From NCBI GenBank assembly GCA_023384675.1, contig JAHDVK010000007.1:1-64000 (forward strand): 64,000 nucleotides of DNA, given 5' to 3'. Shown here piece by piece: positions 62,043 to 64,000 of the stretch. The position numbers and the translations under genes are program-made. How positions within the stretch are numbered: the stretch's first letter is position 1; each line of letters opens with the position of its first letter. The DNA comes from Bryobacteraceae bacterium (GTDB taxonomy: Bacteria > Acidobacteriota > Terriglobia > Bryobacterales > Bryobacteraceae). The notes under the pieces are model-generated. The model searched no databases. It had not been told where the DNA came from and worked only from the letters and a program-made list of their open reading frames with translations.

Positions 62043-64000
62043 TATGGGGATCGCCTCCCGGCCCCGCCACCTTGCGCAGCACAATCACGCCTAGCGGCGG
62101 CAGCGTGACCGTGATGTGCTGATCCTGCGTCTGCATTCGCTCCTGCCTCGTCCACACCGGACCCGCATTCCGCACGCCGCTGCCCCCATACAGCTCCGAA
62201 TCGCTGTTCAGTACTTCAAGATACGCGCCCGGCTCCGGCACGCCCACGTGATAGTTATGCCGCACCAGCGGCGTGAAATTGCACACCACCACCACATAAT
62301 TCCCCCGGTCCTTCGCGCGCCGCACGAAGCTGATCACCGAATTATCCACATCGTGGAAATCGATCCACTCAAACCCGCCCCAATGGAAATCAACCTCATA
62401 CAGCGCCGGCTCATGCGAATAAAACCGGTTCAATTCCTTCACCCACTCCAGCGCGCCCCGGTGCAGGGGATACTGCAGCAAATCCCAGCGCAGCGAGCCC
62501 TGCCAGTTCCACTCCTCGTACTGCCCCAGCTCTGAACCCATGAACAGCAGCTTTTTGCCCGGGTGCGTCCACATATATCCCAAAAATGCCCGCAAATTCG
62601 CGAACCGCTGCCACTCGTCGCCCGGCATCTTGCCGATCAGCGACGCCTTCCCGTGCACCACTTCGTCATGCGAAATCGGCAGCATGAAATTCTCGGTAAA
62701 TGCATAGAGCAAGCTAAATGTAATATGATTATGATTGAATCTTCGGTAAACCGGGTCGCTTTTGAAGTACGCGAGCATGTCGTGCATCCACCCCATGTTC
62801 CACTTCATGGTGAACCCCAGCCCGCCCGTGTACACCGGCCGCGATACCCCCGCGTACGACGTGCTCTCTTCGGCCACCGTCACCGCCCCCGGCACCTTGT
62901 GCGCCTCTTCATTGAACTTCTGCAGGAATTGGATCGCCTCCAGGTTATGATTGCCGCCGTACTCGTTCGGAATCCACTCGCCCTCCTGCCGGCCGTAATC
63001 CAGATAAAGCATCGACGCCACCGCGTCCACCCGCAGCCCGTCGATGTGATACTCCTTCAGCCAGAAAAGCGCGTTCGAGATCAGGAAATTCCGCACCTCG
63101 TTGCGCCCGAAGTTGAACACCAGCGTGCCCCACTCCTTGTGCTCGCCTTTGCGCGGATCCTCGTGCTCGTAGCAGGCCGTCCCGTCGAAGCGCGCCAGCC
63201 CGTGCGCATCCTTCGGAAAATGCGCCGGCACCCAGTCGATGATCACGCCCAGATCGTGCCGGTGGCACATGTCCACGAAGTACCGGAACTCGTCCGGCGT
63301 GCCAAAACGCGCCGTCGGCGCAAAGAAGCCCACCACCTGATAACCCCAGGAACCCGCGTACGGATGCTCCATCGGCGGCATCAACTCCAGATGCGTGAAG
63401 CCAAGTCCCTTCGCATAGGGAATCAGCCGCTCCACCATCTCGCGGTACGTCAACGGCCGGCCTTCCGGCGTCTTCATCCACGACTCCAAATGCACTTCGT
63501 ACACCGACACCGGCTTCTCCAGCCAGTTCGTCCGCCCCCGCCGCTCCATCCACTCGTGGTCACCCCAATCGTAGTGGTCCAGGCTGTGGATGACCGACCC
63601 CTGCTTCGGCGGCACTTCCGATGCGAACCCGTACGGGTCGCACTTCAACGCATGCACCCCGAAGATCTGCGACCGCACAAAGTACTTGTAAATTTGCCCC
63701 TCGCGCGCCTCCGGAATGAAGATCTCCCACACGCCTCCATCGCGCTTGCGCATCGCATGCCGCCGCGCGTCCCATTGGTTGAAATCGCCCGTCACGCTCA
63801 CCATCTCCGCATGCGGCGCCCACACCGCAAACCGCACCCCGCGCACACCCTCGCACTCCACCAGGTGCGCCCCCATCGAGCGCCACGCCTCGTAGTTGGT
63901 CCCTTCGGCGTGCAGATGCACATCGAACGCCGTCAGCAGCGGCGGAAAGCGATACGGATCGTCGATTTCCTCGATCTCGCCGTCGTAACGTGTCACTCTG
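62035..64000 (-). CDS. glgB: 1,4-alpha-glucan branching enzyme, 5' end beyond the window
   Basis: At least 653 aa seen. CBM48 domain ([23 protein letters not shown]), then the GH13 barrel with [28 protein letters not shown], nucleophile Asp in [15 protein letters not shown], Glu in VAEESTS and Asp in [12 protein letters not shown]-terminal beta domain to HSG. The frame is open to the right edge: the GTG at 63996 is preceded by an Arg codon, and the sequence before DDPYRF matches the end of the usual N1 domain ([11 protein letters not shown]), so roughly 80-100 further residues should lie outside. Adds alpha-1,6 branches to glycogen. Confidence 0.93.
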   Translation of the reverse strand, partial: RVTRYDGEIEEIDDPYRFPPLLTAFDVHLHAEGTNYEAWRSMGAHLVECEGVRGVRFAVWAPHAEMVSVTGDFNQWDARRHAMRKRDGGVWEIFIPEAREGQIYKYFVRSQIFGVHALKCDPYGFASEVPPKQGSVIHSLDHYDWGDHEWMERRGRTNWLEKPVSVYEVHLESWMKTPEGRPLTYREMVERLIPYAKGLGFTHLELMPPMEHPYAGSWGYQVVGFFAPTARFGTPDEFRYFVDMCHRHDLGVIIDWVPAHFPKDAHGLARFDGTACYEHEDPRKGEHKEWGTLVFNFGRNEVRNFLISNALFWLKEYHIDGLRVDAVASMLYLDYGRQEGEWIPNEYGGNHNLEAIQFLQKFNEEAHKVPGAVTVAEESTSYAGVSRPVYTGGLGFTMKWNMGWMHDMLAYFKSDPVYRRFNHNHITFSLLYAFTENFMLPISHDEVVHGKASLIGKMPGDEWQRFANLRAFLGYMWTHPGKKLLFMGSELGQYEEWNWQGSLRWDLLQYPLHRGALEWVKELNRFYSHEPALYEVDFHWGGFEWIDFHDVDNSVISFVRRAKDRGNYVVVVCNFTPLVRHNYHVGVPEPGAYLEVLNSDSELYGGSGVRNAGPVWTRQERMQTQDQHITVTLPPLGVIVLRKVAGPGGDPHSG

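Overview
The window is GC-rich bacterial chromosome, coding on both strands and densely packed. It most resembles an Acidobacteriota of the Bryobacterales/Solibacter type. That is an inference from gene content: several Tat-exported Gfo/Idh/MocA oxidoreductases, an ECF sigma factor coupled to a Ser/Thr kinase with a TPR tail, secreted S9 peptidases, FG-GAP and DUF1080 proteins, and LPS heptose synthesis (Gram-negative envelope). I saw no rRNA, tRNA, CRISPR array, insertion sequence, integrase or phage gene.

Layout: 0.1-2.3 kb holds a secreted HExxH metalloprotease-like protein and an S9 hydrolase. 2.4-5.7 kb is a compact hypABCDE set for [NiFe]-hydrogenase maturation, with no hydrogenase subunits and no hypF in view. 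5.7-26.3 kb is mostly exported carbohydrate and peptide metabolism: an S9 peptidase fused to an FGE-like domain, DUF1848, a Tat Gfo/Idh oxidoreductase, DUF1080, a glycosidase-like protein coupled to a Tat-exported PLP aminotransferase, a nitrilase coupled to a deoxyhypusine-synthase-like protein, hldD, an exported methyltransferase, an FGE/PL11-type rhamnogalacturonan lyase fusion, a DUF900 hydrolase, glycogen phosphorylase and a second glycosidase-like protein. 26.3-28.1 kb is an arsenic module (arsM divergent from arsR-arsC). 28.4-31.4 kb is the kinase/sigma pair. 31.8-34.5 kb has two GT2 glycosyltransferases, one carrying a gutted methyltransferase tail. 34.5-43.1 kb has a Tat oxidoreductase, lytic transglycosylase, a coiled-coil protein of unknown function, an AsmA-like protein, mocA and xdhC. 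43.1-52.7 kb has an FG-GAP protein, a HAD phosphatase, a degenerate hybrid histidine kinase, a small secreted protein, another Tat oxidoreductase, a UPF0182 membrane protein and a sugar MFS transporter. 52.8-59.1 kb covers pyrimidine synthesis (pyrR-pyrB-pyrC behind two small paralogous helical proteins) and two different homoserine dehydrogenases. 59-64 kb has a DUF4139 protein, an orphan receiver, a small conserved protein and glgB, which runs off the right edge.

How it fits together: much of the cargo looks like a periplasmic programme for breaking down and remodelling plant or microbial polysaccharide, backed by glycogen storage (glgP, glgB) and sugar import. Many genes overlap their neighbour by 4 bp (ATGA or GTGA), which suggests translational coupling. 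Several convergent pairs share stop-codon bases.

The most interesting signals are: a recurring -10-like element (often an extended TGnTAnnnT) placed 6-10 nt before start codons that mostly lack a Shine-Dalgarno sequence, suggesting leaderless mRNAs; a pseudo-hybrid kinase that has lost His, Asn-box and receiver Asp; two FGE-like domains without the catalytic cysteine pair, fused to unrelated enzymes; two SAM methyltransferases with signal peptides; and the coupled nitrilase/deoxyhypusine-synthase-like pair.
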